A stretch of 64,000 bases of DNA from Glo-17 sp964637835 (GCA_964637835.1 CAZWYF010000006.1:77815-141814); one strand, 5' to 3'. Positions 37,570 through 48,883 are shown, counted from the stretch's first letter. A program made the numbers and translations. The notes: generated from the sequence alone by a model not told the origin.

Positions 37570-40014
37570 TCAGTGCAGGTGGACCACCGTGGCGCCGTGG
37601 TTGTTCCGACGCTCGCCGCCCGGATGGCAGCGCGCCACGCGCGCGTCGCGCTGCAGCCGGGCCAGGAGCTTCTCGCGCAGGCCGCCCGGGCCCATGCCGT
37701 GGACGATGGTCACCTGCTCCAGGCCCACCGGCACCGCGCGGTCGATGAGCCGGTCCACGCGATCCCAGGCCTCCTCGGCGTTGAGGCCGCGCAGGTCCAG
37801 CTCCGGCGGGATGCCCGGATCGTCCTGGGCCCAGGTCCAGCTGGCGGCGGTCTCGGTGGGGCCCCGCGCCGCGTCGTCGGGCACGGGCGCGGGCGCCGCC
37901 GCGCTGTCCGACCGCCGCTCCAGCCGCTCGACCGCGTCACGGTCCACGCTCAGGCGCAGGCCGTCGGCCACCACGCCGATCTTCTCGCCGCGCACCTCGG
38001 TGACGCGGCCGCGCAGGCCGAGGTGCGGCACGGCGACGCGATCGCCGGTGGCCAGGTCATCCGGGGCGCCGGCGGCCTCGGGTCGGGCCGCGGGCAGCTC
38101 GCCGCGCACATCCTCCAGGCGCTGGCGGGCGCGGCGGATCACCACGCGATCGCCGCCCGAGCCGCGCACCTCGCGGATGGCGTCCTCCAGGTCGCGCCGG
38201 GCCTGGCGCAGGAGCTGCTCGGCGCGGCGTCCGGCCGCCTCGCGCTCGTGCCTGATCTCCTGCTGCAGGCCGGCCAGGCGCTCGCCCAGCTCGCGCTCGC
38301 GACCACGCGCGGTGGCCAGGCGCCGCTCCAGCTCCTGCTCCCGGTCCTGCAGCTCGCGCGTCCGGCTGGCGAGGTCGCGCAGCAGCTGCTCGAGCTGGTA
38401 ACGCTCCTCGCCCACCAGGCTGCGGGCCTGCTGCAGCAGGTCGTGTTCGAGGCCCACGCGCTCGGCGATGTCGAAGGCGTGGCTGGCGCCGGGATCGCCC
38501 AGGCGCAGGGTGAAGAGCGGCGCGAGGGAGCGCTCGTCGTAGTCCATGGCGGCGTTGACCATGGCGGGATGGTCATGCACGGCGGCCTTGAGCAGGCCGA
38601 AGTGGGTGGAGGCGATCACCAGGGCGCCGCGCTCGGCCAGGCGCGCCAGGGCGGTCAGCGCCAGGGCGGTGCCCTCCTGCGGATCGGTGCCCGAGCCGAT
38701 CTCGTCGCAGAGCAGCAGGCTGCCCGGACCGGCCTCCGCCAGGAACCGGCGCAGGTGGGTCAGGTGGGCGGAGAAGCTGGAGAGGGAGTCCTCGATGGAC
38801 TGCTCGTCCCCCAGGTCCACGAACAGGCGGCGCACCAGCGGCAGCCGCGTGTCCTCCCGCGCGGGCACGTCCCAGCCGCACTGCGCGAGCATCACCAGCA
38901 CGCCCACCGTCTTCATGGCCACCGACTTGCCGCCCGCGTTGGGACCGGAGATCACCACCACGCGCGCCTGGTCGGGCAGCTCCAGATCCAGGGGGACGAC
39001 CTCGCCGGCGGTCCCGGCCAGCGCCGCCTCCAGCAGCGGATGCCTCGCACGGCAGACGCGCAGGGTGGCGCCGGGCTCGAGGCGGGGTCGGCGGGCGCGG
39101 CGCTCGGCGCTCCACCGCAGGCTCGCCCGCACGCGGTCCACCAGCAGCAGCAGGTCGCCGGCCGCCGCGAGCCGCGGGGCGGCCGCGTCCACCTGCTGGT
39201 TCAGCTCCAGCAGGATGCGGGTCTCCTCGGCCGCCATCTCGAGGCGGGCCTCGGCGAGGTCGTTGGCCAGGTCCACGGTCTCGGCGGGTTCCACGTAGAC
39301 GGTCTGGCCGGTCTGGCTGCGGTCGTGGACGATGCCCGGCACCCGGCGCCGATCGGTGGCGCGCAGCGGCAGGCAGAACCGGTCGCCGCGGATGGTCACC
39401 TCGCTGCCGGTGGTCCAGCCGCGGGCGGCCGCCGCGCTCATGGCCGCGGTCACCGAGCGGCGCACCTGCTGCTCGCGGTCGCGGATGGTCCGGCGCAGCC
39501 GGCCGAGCAGCGGGCTGGCGCCGTCGAGGAGCTCGCCATCGCGGTCGAGGCAGCGGCGCAGGTGGCCGGACAGGCCCACCAGCTCGGGCATCTGGCGCCC
39601 GGCGGCGGCCCAGCGCGGCGCCGCCGCCTCGCGGGTCGCGAGCCAGCCACGCAGGCCGTCCAGGTCCTCGGCCAGGCGGGCGATGGTCACCAGATCGGGG
39701 CCCTCCAGGCGCCGCGGGGCGGGGGCGGCCAGCAGGTCCAGCGCCGGCGAGACCACCGCCAGCGGCGGGGTCTGGTCATGGTCGGCGAGGTGGCGGAGCT
39801 CGTCGGCCAGGGCGTGCCTCAGGGCGATGATCCCGGGATCGGCGGAGGGCAGCTGCGCCCGCACCTGCCGGGCGGCGCGACCATCGTGGCAGTGGGCGGC
39901 CACCTGGGCGGTGACGCGATCCCAGCCGAGCAGGGCGCGGTCGCGCACGGTGGCCACCGGCATCTCGGCGGCCACCCGGTCGGCCGCCTGCAGGCGCTGG
40001 AGCAGGTCGATCAC
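37570..40014 (-). CDS. mutS2: MutS2 family ATPase/Smr nuclease
   Basis: 814 aa. MutS-like core and clamp regions, Walker A GPNAGGKSVAMKT, Walker B LLLCDEIGSGTDPQEGTAL, ATP-loop STHFG, a long coiled coil (about 480-620), and a C-terminal Smr domain with ELDLRGLNAEEA and IVHGMGPGGLREKL. The family acts on recombination intermediates and, in some bacteria, splits collided ribosomes; it lacks the mismatch-recognition domain. GTG at 40014 overlaps the cvpA stop (GTGA). Confidence 0.96.
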   Translation of the reverse strand: MIDLLQRLQAADRVAAEMPVATVRDRALLGWDRVTAQVAAHCHDGRAARQVRAQLPSADPGIIALRHALADELRHLADHDQTPPLAVVSPALDLLAAPAPRRLEGPDLVTIARLAEDLDGLRGWLATREAAAPRWAAAGRQMPELVGLSGHLRRCLDRDGELLDGASPLLGRLRRTIRDREQQVRRSVTAAMSAAAARGWTTGSEVTIRGDRFCLPLRATDRRRVPGIVHDRSQTGQTVYVEPAETVDLANDLAEARLEMAAEETRILLELNQQVDAAAPRLAAAGDLLLLVDRVRASLRWSAERRARRPRLEPGATLRVCRARHPLLEAALAGTAGEVVPLDLELPDQARVVVISGPNAGGKSVAMKTVGVLVMLAQCGWDVPAREDTRLPLVRRLFVDLGDEQSIEDSLSSFSAHLTHLRRFLAEAGPGSLLLCDEIGSGTDPQEGTALALTALARLAERGALVIASTHFGLLKAAVHDHPAMVNAAMDYDERSLAPLFTLRLGDPGASHAFDIAERVGLEHDLLQQARSLVGEERYQLEQLLRDLASRTRELQDREQELERRLATARGRERELGERLAGLQQEIRHEREAAGRRAEQLLRQARRDLEDAIREVRGSGGDRVVIRRARQRLEDVRGELPAARPEAAGAPDDLATGDRVAVPHLGLRGRVTEVRGEKIGVVADGLRLSVDRDAVERLERRSDSAAAPAPVPDDAARGPTETAASWTWAQDDPGIPPELDLRGLNAEEAWDRVDRLIDRAVPVGLEQVTIVHGMGPGGLREKLLARLQRDARVARCHPGGERRNNHGATVVHLH

Positions 40015-40574
40015 GAGCCCTCTTCCACCCGCTGCTTCACCTCGTCGACGGCACGGTCGCCGGCCTCCACGGCCTGCTGCCACAGCTCGTCCACGCGGCC
40101 GCCGAGCAGGCGGACGGCCCCCTGGTAGAGGCCCGGCGCGGCGTGGTAGATGACGTCGCCCACGGGGTGCTCGGTGTACGTCTGGCGCACCTGGTCGCCC
40201 CGCGGGCCATTGCTCACGGCGATCAGGCCCACCGACATCAGCAGCGCGCCGAGCAGCACGCCGCAGAGCGCGCCGCCCAGGCGGTCCACCCAGCCGAGGG
40301 GCGTCCAGTGGACCAGCCTGGCGATGAGCCCGGCGAGGATGCGGGTGGCCACCAGCGCGGCGATGAACACCAGGAAGTAGGCCGCCAGCAGGGCGGTGGT
40401 CTGGTCCATGGCCGAGTGCTCATCCAGCCAGGGCGCCACCGCCGAGGCGAACCGCGCCGAGGCCAGCACCGCCAGCACCAGGCCCACCAGCTCGAGGACG
40501 CGGCGGATCACGCCACCCCGCCAGCCCCAGAAGCCGCACACGGCCAGCAGGCCGACGGTGATCCAGACCACCAT
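40011..40574 (-). CDS. cvpA: CvpA family membrane protein
   Basis: 187 aa with four hydrophobic helices (about 5-35, 60-85, 98-120 short, and a membrane-associated amphipathic tail). GFWGWRGGVIRRVLELVGLV near the start and RLGGALCGVLLGALLMSVG fit the CvpA/colicin V production family, which influences envelope integrity by an unclear mechanism. Coupled to mutS2, as is common. Confidence 0.88.
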   Translation of the reverse strand: MVVWITVGLLAVCGFWGWRGGVIRRVLELVGLVLAVLASARFASAVAPWLDEHSAMDQTTALLAAYFLVFIAALVATRILAGLIARLVHWTPLGWVDRLGGALCGVLLGALLMSVGLIAVSNGPRGDQVRQTYTEHPVGDVIYHAAPGLYQGAVRLLGGRVDELWQQAVEAGDRAVDEVKQRVEEGS

Positions 40575-40575
40575 C

Positions 40576-41028
40576 TCAGCCCGCCAGCTTCTGCTTGACC
40601 ATGGCGGAGATCCGGCCGCCCTCGGCCCGGCCGGTGACGCGCGGCATGATCGCCTTCATCACCTTGCCCATGTCCTGGGGTCCGGCGGCGCCCACCTCGG
40701 CGATGGCCTCCTCCACCAGCGCGGCCAGCTCCGCGTCCGTCAGCTCGGCGGGCAGGTAGGCCTGCACCACCTCCAGCTCGGTCCGGGCGGCGGCGGCGAG
40801 GTCGTCCCGGCCAGCCTTCCGGGCTCCGTCGGCGGCGTCGCGCACCTTCTTGGCGTACGACTGCAGCACCTGCAGGACGTCGGGGTCGTCCAGCTCCTTG
40901 CGCTGATCGATCTCCACCTGCTTGATCGCCGCCTGGATCTGGCGCAGGACGCCGAGGCGCTCCTTCTCCTTGGTCTTCATGGCCTTGATGACGTCGGTCT
41001 TCAGGCGGTCGTAGATCTCGCTGGCCAC
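40576..41028 (-). CDS. yqeY: GatB/YqeY domain-containing protein
   Basis: 150 aa helical protein of the YqeY family, whose fold resembles the tRNA-binding tail of GatB. Seen: DVIKAMKTKEKERLGVLRQI, QSYAKKVRDAADGARKAGRDDL, YLPAELTDAEL and GKVMKAIMPRVTGRAEGG. GTG start at 41028. The exact role is unknown; an amidotransferase is not encoded here. Confidence 0.93.
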   Translation of the reverse strand: MASEIYDRLKTDVIKAMKTKEKERLGVLRQIQAAIKQVEIDQRKELDDPDVLQVLQSYAKKVRDAADGARKAGRDDLAAAARTELEVVQAYLPAELTDAELAALVEEAIAEVGAAGPQDMGKVMKAIMPRVTGRAEGGRISAMVKQKLAG

Positions 41029-41104
41029 GGCGGGGTCCTTTCTGCTACGGGGTGCCGCCGCCGGCGCGGCGGCAGCGGGAGTCTACGCAGCGGTGCAGGC
41101 CCGG

Positions 41105-41905
41105 TCAAGACGACCCGGTTTGCCAGGCGCGCCGCACCAGCTGCAGGACGGTCAGGCCGGCCACGGCCGCGGTCTCGGTGCGCAGCACGTGCGGGCCCAG
41201 CCACACGGGGATGGCGTCGCACTCGGCGAGGACCCGCAGCTCGTCGGCCTCCCAGCCGCCTTCCGGCCCGATGAGCAGGGTCAGCCGCTCGGGGGCGGTC
41301 TGCCCATCCAGGCGCCGACGCGCAGCCTGGGCGGCCAGGGACATGGGCAGCTGCGGCGGTTCGGCCACCAGGTCGCCGGGCGCCGCACCGAAGAACACGG
41401 GCCCGGGCGCGGCCGCCGCGAGCACCGCGCTCAGCGGCGTGGGCTCGGACAGCTCGGGCAGCCAGCAGCGGCCGGATTGCTTGAGCGCGCCCTGCAGCAG
41501 GCCCCGCCAGCGGTCCTGCTTGCCCTCGCGAGGATCGATCACCCCGCGCAGGGTCAGCAGCGGCGTGAGGCGGTGGGCGCCCAGCTCCACGGCCTTCTCC
41601 ACGGCGAACTCGAAGCGCTTGCCCTTGACCACGGCGCAGGCCAGGTGCAGCTGCGGGGTGGCCACCTCGTCGGTCTCGGTGGCCACGCGGACCACCTCGA
41701 CCACCACCGCGTGCTTGCCACCGCCGCGGATCACCGCCTCGCAGGCGTGGCCCCGGCCGTCGGTGACGGCGAGCGGGTCGCCGTCGTTCAGCCGCAGGAC
41801 GGTGCGCACGTGGCGGCTCTCCTCGCGGTCGAGGGTGGCCCGCTGCCCGGCCGCGGGCGGCCCCGCACCGGGCAGTTCCACGCAGAAGCGACGGCCCGCG
41901 CTCAT
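41105..41905 (-). CDS. rsmE: 16S rRNA (uracil1498-N3)-methyltransferase
   Basis: 266 aa SPOUT methyltransferase. PUA-like N-terminus with RRFCVELP and ESRHVRTVLRLNDGD, then KGKRFEFAVEKAVELGAHRLTPL, ALKQSGRCWLPEL, LLIGPEGGWEADEL and the knot LGPHVLRTETAAVAGL. ATG at 41905 overlaps the dnaJ stop (ATGA), the common dnaJ-rsmE coupling. Confidence 0.96.
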   Translation of the reverse strand: MSAGRRFCVELPGAGPPAAGQRATLDREESRHVRTVLRLNDGDPLAVTDGRGHACEAVIRGGGKHAVVVEVVRVATETDEVATPQLHLACAVVKGKRFEFAVEKAVELGAHRLTPLLTLRGVIDPREGKQDRWRGLLQGALKQSGRCWLPELSEPTPLSAVLAAAAPGPVFFGAAPGDLVAEPPQLPMSLAAQAARRRLDGQTAPERLTLLIGPEGGWEADELRVLAECDAIPVWLGPHVLRTETAAVAGLTVLQLVRRAWQTGSS

Positions 41906-43047
41906 CGGTAGAGGTCGCGGCCCGGCGCGGGGACCTGGCCGGCCAGGCCCTCGCGCAGTTCCTGCAGCTGGCGGATCTGGTCCTTGCTCAGGTCCGCCGG
42001 GGTCCACGCGATCACCCGCACCAGCTGGTCGCCGCGGCCGCCGCGTTCGAGATGCGGGATGCCCTTGCCGCGCAGGCGGAAGATCTTGTGGGTCTGCGTG
42101 CCGGGCGGGATCTTCACCGCCACCTTCCCCTCGAGGGTGGGGACGGTGATCCGGGTGCCGAGCATCAGGTCCACGGGCGAGACGGGAACGTCGAGCAGGA
42201 CGTCGTCCTCGTGGCGCTCGAAGACGGGATCGTCCTGGACGTCCATGACCACGCGCAGGCTGCCCGGCGGGCCTCCCTGCTCGCCGGTGTCGCCCTTGCC
42301 GCGCAGTTCCATGTAGTTGCCGCTGGTCACGCCCGCGGGCACGGTGATCTCGAGGGTCTCCTCGCCACGGATGGTGCCGGTGCCCCGGCAGTCGCCGCAG
42401 GGGTCGCCGATCCGCTGGCCGCGGCCGCCGCAGGCGGGGCAGGCGGTCTCGGTGACCATCTGGCCGAGCAGCGACTGGCGCACCTGGCGCACGCGGCCCA
42501 CGCCGCGGCAGGTGCCGCAGGTCTGGGGCTTGCTGCCGGGCGCGGCGCCCGAGCCCTGGCACTTCGGACACGGCACCTGCTTCTGGACCTTGATCTTCTT
42601 GGTCACGCCGGTGGCGGCCTCGGCCAGGGTGAGCTTCAGCCGCACCTGCAGGTTGCGGCCCTGGCGGCGCGGCCCCTCGTCCGCGGCTCCGCCGCCGCCA
42701 CCGAACATGTCGCCCATGCCGAAGTCCTGCATGAAGCGGCGCAGGGCCTCGTTGAGGTCCATCTCCATGCCGCCGCCGAACCCCCCGGCCCCGAAGCCGC
42801 CCGCGCCGCCCAGGCCGGCGCCCTCGGCGGCGTGGCCGAAGCGGTCGTACTGGGCCCGCTTCTCGGGGTCCTTGAGCACCTCGTAGGCCTCGGTGGCCTC
42901 GCGGAACTTCTCCGCCGCGTCCGCATCCTCGGTATTGCGGTCCGGATGGTACTTCACGGCGAGCTTGCGGTACGCCTTCTTGATCTCGGTGTCGCTCGCC
43001 TTGCGGTCGAGCCCGAGGATCTCGTAGTAATCGCGCTTGGTGGCCAT
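41902..43047 (-). CDS. dnaJ: Chaperone DnaJ
   Basis: 381 aa. J-domain with HPD in VKYHPDRNTED, Gly/Phe-rich segment (about 76-125), four CxxCxGxG zinc motifs (CPKCQGSG, CGTCRGVG, CPACGGRG, CGDCRGTG) and the C-terminal substrate domains. Stimulates DnaK ATPase. 18 bp after grpE; dnaK itself is not in the window. Confidence 0.98.
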   Translation of the reverse strand: MATKRDYYEILGLDRKASDTEIKKAYRKLAVKYHPDRNTEDADAAEKFREATEAYEVLKDPEKRAQYDRFGHAAEGAGLGGAGGFGAGGFGGGMEMDLNEALRRFMQDFGMGDMFGGGGGAADEGPRRQGRNLQVRLKLTLAEAATGVTKKIKVQKQVPCPKCQGSGAAPGSKPQTCGTCRGVGRVRQVRQSLLGQMVTETACPACGGRGQRIGDPCGDCRGTGTIRGEETLEITVPAGVTSGNYMELRGKGDTGEQGGPPGSLRVVMDVQDDPVFERHEDDVLLDVPVSPVDLMLGTRITVPTLEGKVAVKIPPGTQTHKIFRLRGKGIPHLERGGRGDQLVRVIAWTPADLSKDQIRQLQELREGLAGQVPAPGRDLYR

Positions 43048-43065
43048 GCTGCCTCGCGTTCCTCG

Positions 43066-43806
43066 CTATTGCGCCACGATGACCCGGCTGGCTCGCAGGA
43101 CCAGGTCGCCGAGCGTGTAACCCTCCTGGACCACCGCGATCACGGTGCCGCTGTCGGTGCCCTCGGGGGCGGGCTGCTGGCCCACGGCCTCGTGCCGCGC
43201 GGGGTCGAACTCCTCGCCGACGCCGGCGATGGGCTCGACGCCCTGGTCGCGCAGGGCCTGGCGGAAGCTCTGGGCGATCATCTCGACCCCCTGGCGGAAG
43301 GCCGCGTCGCCGTCGGCGGCCGCCGCGTCGGCCGCCGCCATGTCCGCTGCCGGCTCGCCGGCCGCGCCGCCGTTCTGCCCGGCGTGCGCGAGGGCGCGGT
43401 CGAAGTTGTCGAGCACGTCGAGCATGGGCCGCAGCGCCTCCGCGCGCGCGAACCGGTGCGCCTCCTGGACCTCGCGGCGGCTGCGCTTGCGCAGGTTGTC
43501 CATCTCCGCCACGGTCCGCAGCAGACGATCGCGCTCGGCGGCCAGCTCGTCGCGGAGCTGGGCCACCTCTTCTTCCAGGACCATCACCGGGTCGGGCGCG
43601 GCATCGGCCGGCCCGTCCGGGTTTCGGTCGTCCGCATCGCTGGCGGCCGCCGCGGCCGCCTCGGTCGAGCCGGCGGTGGCCGCGTCGGCCGCCTCGGCGC
43701 CCGAGGCCACCACCTCGGGCTCGTCCGGCCTCGCGGACCGCTCCCGCGGGTCGCGGTCCCCGGCCCCCGCCGCACCGGCGGCGTTCTCGCGCTTCTTCTC
43801 GCTCAT
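43066..43806 (-). CDS. grpE: Nucleotide exchange factor GrpE
   Basis: 246 aa. A disordered Ala/Asp-rich N-terminal 85 residues precede the coiled coil (VAQLRDELAAERDRLLRTVAEMDNLRKRSRREV) and the beta domain with MLDVLDNFDRAL and EGYTLGDLVLRASRVIVAQ. DnaK partner that releases ADP. Between hrcA and dnaJ. Confidence 0.97.
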   Translation of the reverse strand: MSEKKRENAAGAAGAGDRDPRERSARPDEPEVVASGAEAADAATAGSTEAAAAAASDADDRNPDGPADAAPDPVMVLEEEVAQLRDELAAERDRLLRTVAEMDNLRKRSRREVQEAHRFARAEALRPMLDVLDNFDRALAHAGQNGGAAGEPAADMAAADAAAADGDAAFRQGVEMIAQSFRQALRDQGVEPIAGVGEEFDPARHEAVGQQPAPEGTDSGTVIAVVQEGYTLGDLVLRASRVIVAQ

Positions 43807-43816
43807 CAGGTTCCTC

Positions 43817-44860
43817 TCAACTCAGGTTGCGGAGTCCGTCACGCAGGGCGTCGATCCCCGTCAGCGCCCGCTGGTACGGCATGCGCCGCGGGCCGAGCAC
43901 CGCGAGGATGCCCTCGCGGCCGGCCAGGGAAAAACGGCGGGAGACCACCGCGAACTCGCGGAGGTCGTCCACCGGATTCTCGCCACCGATCCACACGCCC
44001 AGCTCGCCGCCGGCCCGGCGATCGAGGGCCTGGAGGGCGTCCCGGATGCTCCGCGGCGACTCCAGGAAACGCACCAGGTTGTGCAGGGTTCCTGGCTCGG
44101 CGAACTCCGGCTCGCCCAGCACGTTGGTCACGCCCTCGAGCTCGAGCTCGCCGGACTCGAAGTCCAGGAACAGGTCGCGGCCCTGGTCGGCCAGCCGGCT
44201 CGCGCAGCGGCTGGCCGCGGTCACGCCCGGACGGAAGCTGGAGAGCACGCCGTCGCGCACCTCGGCCACGGTGCGGCCGGCGATGCGCTCGCTCAGCAGG
44301 CGCGCCGCCTCCTCCACCACCTGGGGCATGACGTCCTCGCCGGGGTCGGTGAGCTGCGTGCGGACCATGGCGTTCTCCAGGACCAGCACCATGAGGTACT
44401 GCCGCTCGCCCCGGGCGTAGAGCTCCACCCGCAGGCAGCGGATCTCTTCCCAGCTCGGGCCGAGCACGATGCTCACGTTGGCCGACAGCCGGCTCAGCAG
44501 CAGGGCCAGCGCCCGGACCATGGCGTGGCTGCCGGCGTGGCGCGCCAGGCCGTGGGCCACCTCCCGCGCCAGGGGTCGCGGCAGATCCCAGCGCCCCAGC
44601 GGCCAGCCGCAGAGCATGCGGTCCACGTAGTGGCGGAAGCCCCGGTCGGTGGGACGGCGGCCGGCGGAGGTGTGGGGCTGCTCGAGGTAGCCCTCCTCCT
44701 CCAGACGCTTCATGACGTTGCGGATGGTGGCCGGGCTGTACGCGCCCCGCAGCGCCCGCGACACCAGGGCGCTGCTGACCGGGCGGCCGGTCTCCACGTT
44801 GAGCCCGACCACCGCGTCGAGGATCTCGTCGGCACGTTCCCGGTTCCTGATCATGGCCAT
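43817..44860 (-). CDS. hrcA: Heat-inducible transcription repressor HrcA
   Basis: 347 aa. N-terminal winged helix (SRALRGAYSPATIRNVMKRLEEEGYLEQPHTSAGRRPTD region), GAF-like middle and C-terminal dimer domain. Normally represses heat-shock operons at CIRCE (TTAGCACTC-N9-GAGTGCTAA). ATG at 44860 with GGAG eight bases upstream; an in-frame ATG two codons later is possible. No CIRCE is visible in the 101 bp upstream, which instead contain an intrinsic terminator. Confidence 0.95.
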   Translation of the reverse strand: MAMIRNRERADEILDAVVGLNVETGRPVSSALVSRALRGAYSPATIRNVMKRLEEEGYLEQPHTSAGRRPTDRGFRHYVDRMLCGWPLGRWDLPRPLAREVAHGLARHAGSHAMVRALALLLSRLSANVSIVLGPSWEEIRCLRVELYARGERQYLMVLVLENAMVRTQLTDPGEDVMPQVVEEAARLLSERIAGRTVAEVRDGVLSSFRPGVTAASRCASRLADQGRDLFLDFESGELELEGVTNVLGEPEFAEPGTLHNLVRFLESPRSIRDALQALDRRAGGELGVWIGGENPVDDLREFAVVSRRFSLAGREGILAVLGPRRMPYQRALTGIDALRDGLRNLS

Positions 44861-44882
44861 TCGCAGCTCCGGCCTGCGGCAC

Positions 44883-44902
44883 AAAAAAGGGGACTCGACC
44901 CC
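44883..44902 (-). terminator. Short intrinsic terminator between hemW and hrcA
   Basis: Minus strand GGGG-TCGAGT-CCCC followed at once by six T (plus-strand A-run 44883-44888). The stem is short but GC-only. It would end the DUF5683-lepA-lepB-hemW transcript ahead of hrcA; being only 23 bp from the hrcA start, it could also act as a leader hairpin. Confidence 0.65.
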
Positions 44903-44961
44903 GGCTCGCGCCCGGAAAGGACCCCTGGCGGGCCACAAGGTAGTACGGCACGCCCACGGGG

Positions 44962-46095
44962 TCAACAGGCGGCGGCCAGTCGCTCCTCCACCGTGTCGAT
45001 GCGCAGGAAGCCCCGCGGGGTCAGCCGCAGGCGGCCCTGCGCCACCTCCCAGAGGCCCTCCCGCTGGCCGGCGGCCAGGTCCAGGGCGCCTGGCGGCACC
45101 AGTTCCAGCGGCACCCCGGCGGCGGTCCGCAGGCCGAGCACCAGGCGCTCGAGCCGGCGGGCGGCACGCGTCAGCGGGTCGACTTCCTGCTCGGGCACCG
45201 TCCCCGCCTCCACCTTGCGCAGGTAGGCGGGCAAGGCGGCGCTGTTGGTGCTCCGCCGCCGCCCCCAGTAGCTGCTGGCCGACGGCCCCAGCCCCAGGTA
45301 GGGCGTGCCGTCCCAGTAGGCGCGGTTGTGCCGCGACTCGGCGCCCGGCCGCGCGAAGTTGCTCACCTCGTACTGCGCCAGGCCGCGGCGGGCGAGGTGC
45401 TCGCCGCAGGCCAGGTAGAGGCGCTCGGTCTGGTCGTCCGGCGGCAGGGCGAGCCGGCCGGCGGCCACCGCCCGGGCGATCTCGGTGCCCGGATGCAGCT
45501 CCAGGACGTAGAGCGAGACGTGCTCGACGCCCAGGTCCAGGGCCTGGTCCAGCTCGGCGAGCAGCCGGCGCCGCGACAGCCCCGGCCCCAGGATCCAGTC
45601 CGCCGAGACCCGCCGGAACGTGCGGCCGGCCAGGGCCAGCGCCCGGCGGGCGGTGGCCGGATCGCAACGGCGGCCGAGCAGGCGCAGCACCTGGTGGTCC
45701 AGGCTCTGGACGCCCAGGCTGACGCGGTCCACGCCGGCCGCGTGCCAGGCGGTCGCCAGCTCGGCGGTGAAGGACTCCGGGTTGGCCTCGGCGGTGACCT
45801 CGCAGTCCGCGGCGCGGGGCAGGCGGTGCAGGGTGCCGGCGAGCAGCTCGCTGAACCGTTCCGGCGCCAGCACCGACGGCGTGCCGCCCCCCACGTAGCA
45901 GGTCCGCACCACCCGGTCGCCGCCGCGCAGGACCGCGCAGGCCTCGCGGCGCAGCTCCAGCTCGCGGACCATGGCCCCGACGGTGCGGGCGCGCAGCGCG
46001 GCGTCGTGGCGGTCGGTGCGGGCGAAGTGGCAATAACTGCAGATGGCGGCGCAGAACGGGACGTGCAGGTAGAGGCCGAGGCCGCGGCGCGTCAT
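44962..46095 (-). CDS. hemW: Radical SAM heme chaperone HemW
   Basis: 377 aa. Radical-SAM cluster motif CxxxCxxC in VPFCAAICSYCHF, then TCYVGGGTPSVL, EANPES, GVDRVSLGVQSLDHQVL, SLYVLELHPGTEIA, QYEVSNFARPGAESRHNRAYW. The last Cys is followed by His-Phe, as in HemW and unlike CxxxCxYCDF of many homologues. HemW binds heme and delivers it to respiratory enzymes; it is often misnamed coproporphyrinogen oxidase. ATG at 46095 with GGAGTGAAG directly upstream; two bases after the lepB stop. Confidence 0.94.
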   Translation of the reverse strand: MTRRGLGLYLHVPFCAAICSYCHFARTDRHDAALRARTVGAMVRELELRREACAVLRGGDRVVRTCYVGGGTPSVLAPERFSELLAGTLHRLPRAADCEVTAEANPESFTAELATAWHAAGVDRVSLGVQSLDHQVLRLLGRRCDPATARRALALAGRTFRRVSADWILGPGLSRRRLLAELDQALDLGVEHVSLYVLELHPGTEIARAVAAGRLALPPDDQTERLYLACGEHLARRGLAQYEVSNFARPGAESRHNRAYWDGTPYLGLGPSASSYWGRRRSTNSAALPAYLRKVEAGTVPEQEVDPLTRAARRLERLVLGLRTAAGVPLELVPPGALDLAAGQREGLWEVAQGRLRLTPRGFLRIDTVEERLAAAC

Positions 46096-46097
46096 CT

Positions 46098-47033
46098 TCA
46101 CTCCCGGCTCGAGGCCTCCAGGCGACGGTCGCGGCGGCGGTAGTATACCACGGTGCCGATGATCACCGCGAGCACCCCGATGCGCACCACCGGCTGCACC
46201 CAGGCCCGCCCGGGCGGCAGATCCACCAGCTTGAGCAGGCGCTCGAAGCGTGGCACGAAGAACGTGGTCTCGTAGGACCAGTAGATGATCTCCGCCTTGC
46301 CGCGGACGTGGTCCCGCGGCAGCGGCCCCCAGTAGCGGCTGTCCTGCGAGTTGTAGCGGTTGTCGCCCATCATGAAGATGTGATCGGCCGGCACCACGTA
46401 GGGACCGAAGCTGTGATTGAGGGGCGAGGCCCGCATGGCGTTGCGATTGAGGCGGCTGTGGGGCTCGGGGCAGCCCTCGGCGTTGCGCCAGTCCGGCACG
46501 CAGGAATGGTCGCCGTCGCGGTCGGCGAAGTTGGACTCGTAGATCTCGCCGTTGACCCGCAGGATGCCGTCGCGCACCAGGACGGTGTCGCCGGCCACCG
46601 CCACGCAGCGCTTGATGTAGTCGATGGAGCGGTTCTCGGGGAACTCGAAGACGATGATGTCGCCCTGGCGCGGCTGCCGGATGGCCGGCAGCCGGAAGTG
46701 CGGCAGGCCGTCCACCAGGGTCTTGCCGGCGAACGGGATGGTGATCCGCTCGGGGGACTTGGCGCCGTAGATGAACTTGTTGACGAAGAGGTAGTCGTGG
46801 ATGAGCAGGGTGTCCTTCATGCTCCCGGTGGGGATGGTGAAGGCCTGGAAGAGGAACTGCCGGATGAGCAGGGCCACCGCCAGGGCCCACAGGGCCGCCT
46901 TGATCCACTCCCACGCCGTCTGCCGCCAGCCGGGCTGGTTGCTGACGCCGCCGCGGGGAGGCTGCCGGTCCTGATCCTTCTGCTCGCGCCGGCGGGCGGC
47001 GCGGTGAGTGCTGGGATTGGCGCGGTCGCTCAT
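46098..47033 (-). CDS. lepB: Signal peptidase I
   Basis: 311 aa. Basic cytoplasmic N-terminus, one helix (ALWALAVALLIRQFLF), catalytic Ser in AFTIPTGSMKDTLL, catalytic Lys in DYIKRCVAVAGDTV, GDNRYNSQDSRYWGPLP box E, and an additional C-terminal helix (VVRIGVLAVIIGTVVYY), less usual. Cleaves Sec and Tat signal peptides. 54 bp after lepA, the classic lepA-lepB pairing. Confidence 0.96.
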   Translation of the reverse strand: MSDRANPSTHRAARRREQKDQDRQPPRGGVSNQPGWRQTAWEWIKAALWALAVALLIRQFLFQAFTIPTGSMKDTLLIHDYLFVNKFIYGAKSPERITIPFAGKTLVDGLPHFRLPAIRQPRQGDIIVFEFPENRSIDYIKRCVAVAGDTVLVRDGILRVNGEIYESNFADRDGDHSCVPDWRNAEGCPEPHSRLNRNAMRASPLNHSFGPYVVPADHIFMMGDNRYNSQDSRYWGPLPRDHVRGKAEIIYWSYETTFFVPRFERLLKLVDLPPGRAWVQPVVRIGVLAVIIGTVVYYRRRDRRLEASSRE

Positions 47034-47087
47034 CGATGACTCGGCTTTCGGGTCGGCTCGCGGTTCGGTTTCCGGATCGACGCGGGG

Positions 47088-48881
<1,794 letters not shown>

Positions 48882-48883
48882 GG

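Noticed and set aside
44861..44961. CIRCE operator upstream of hrcA
   Set aside because: No TTAGCACTC/GAGTGCTAA pair or close variant is visible.
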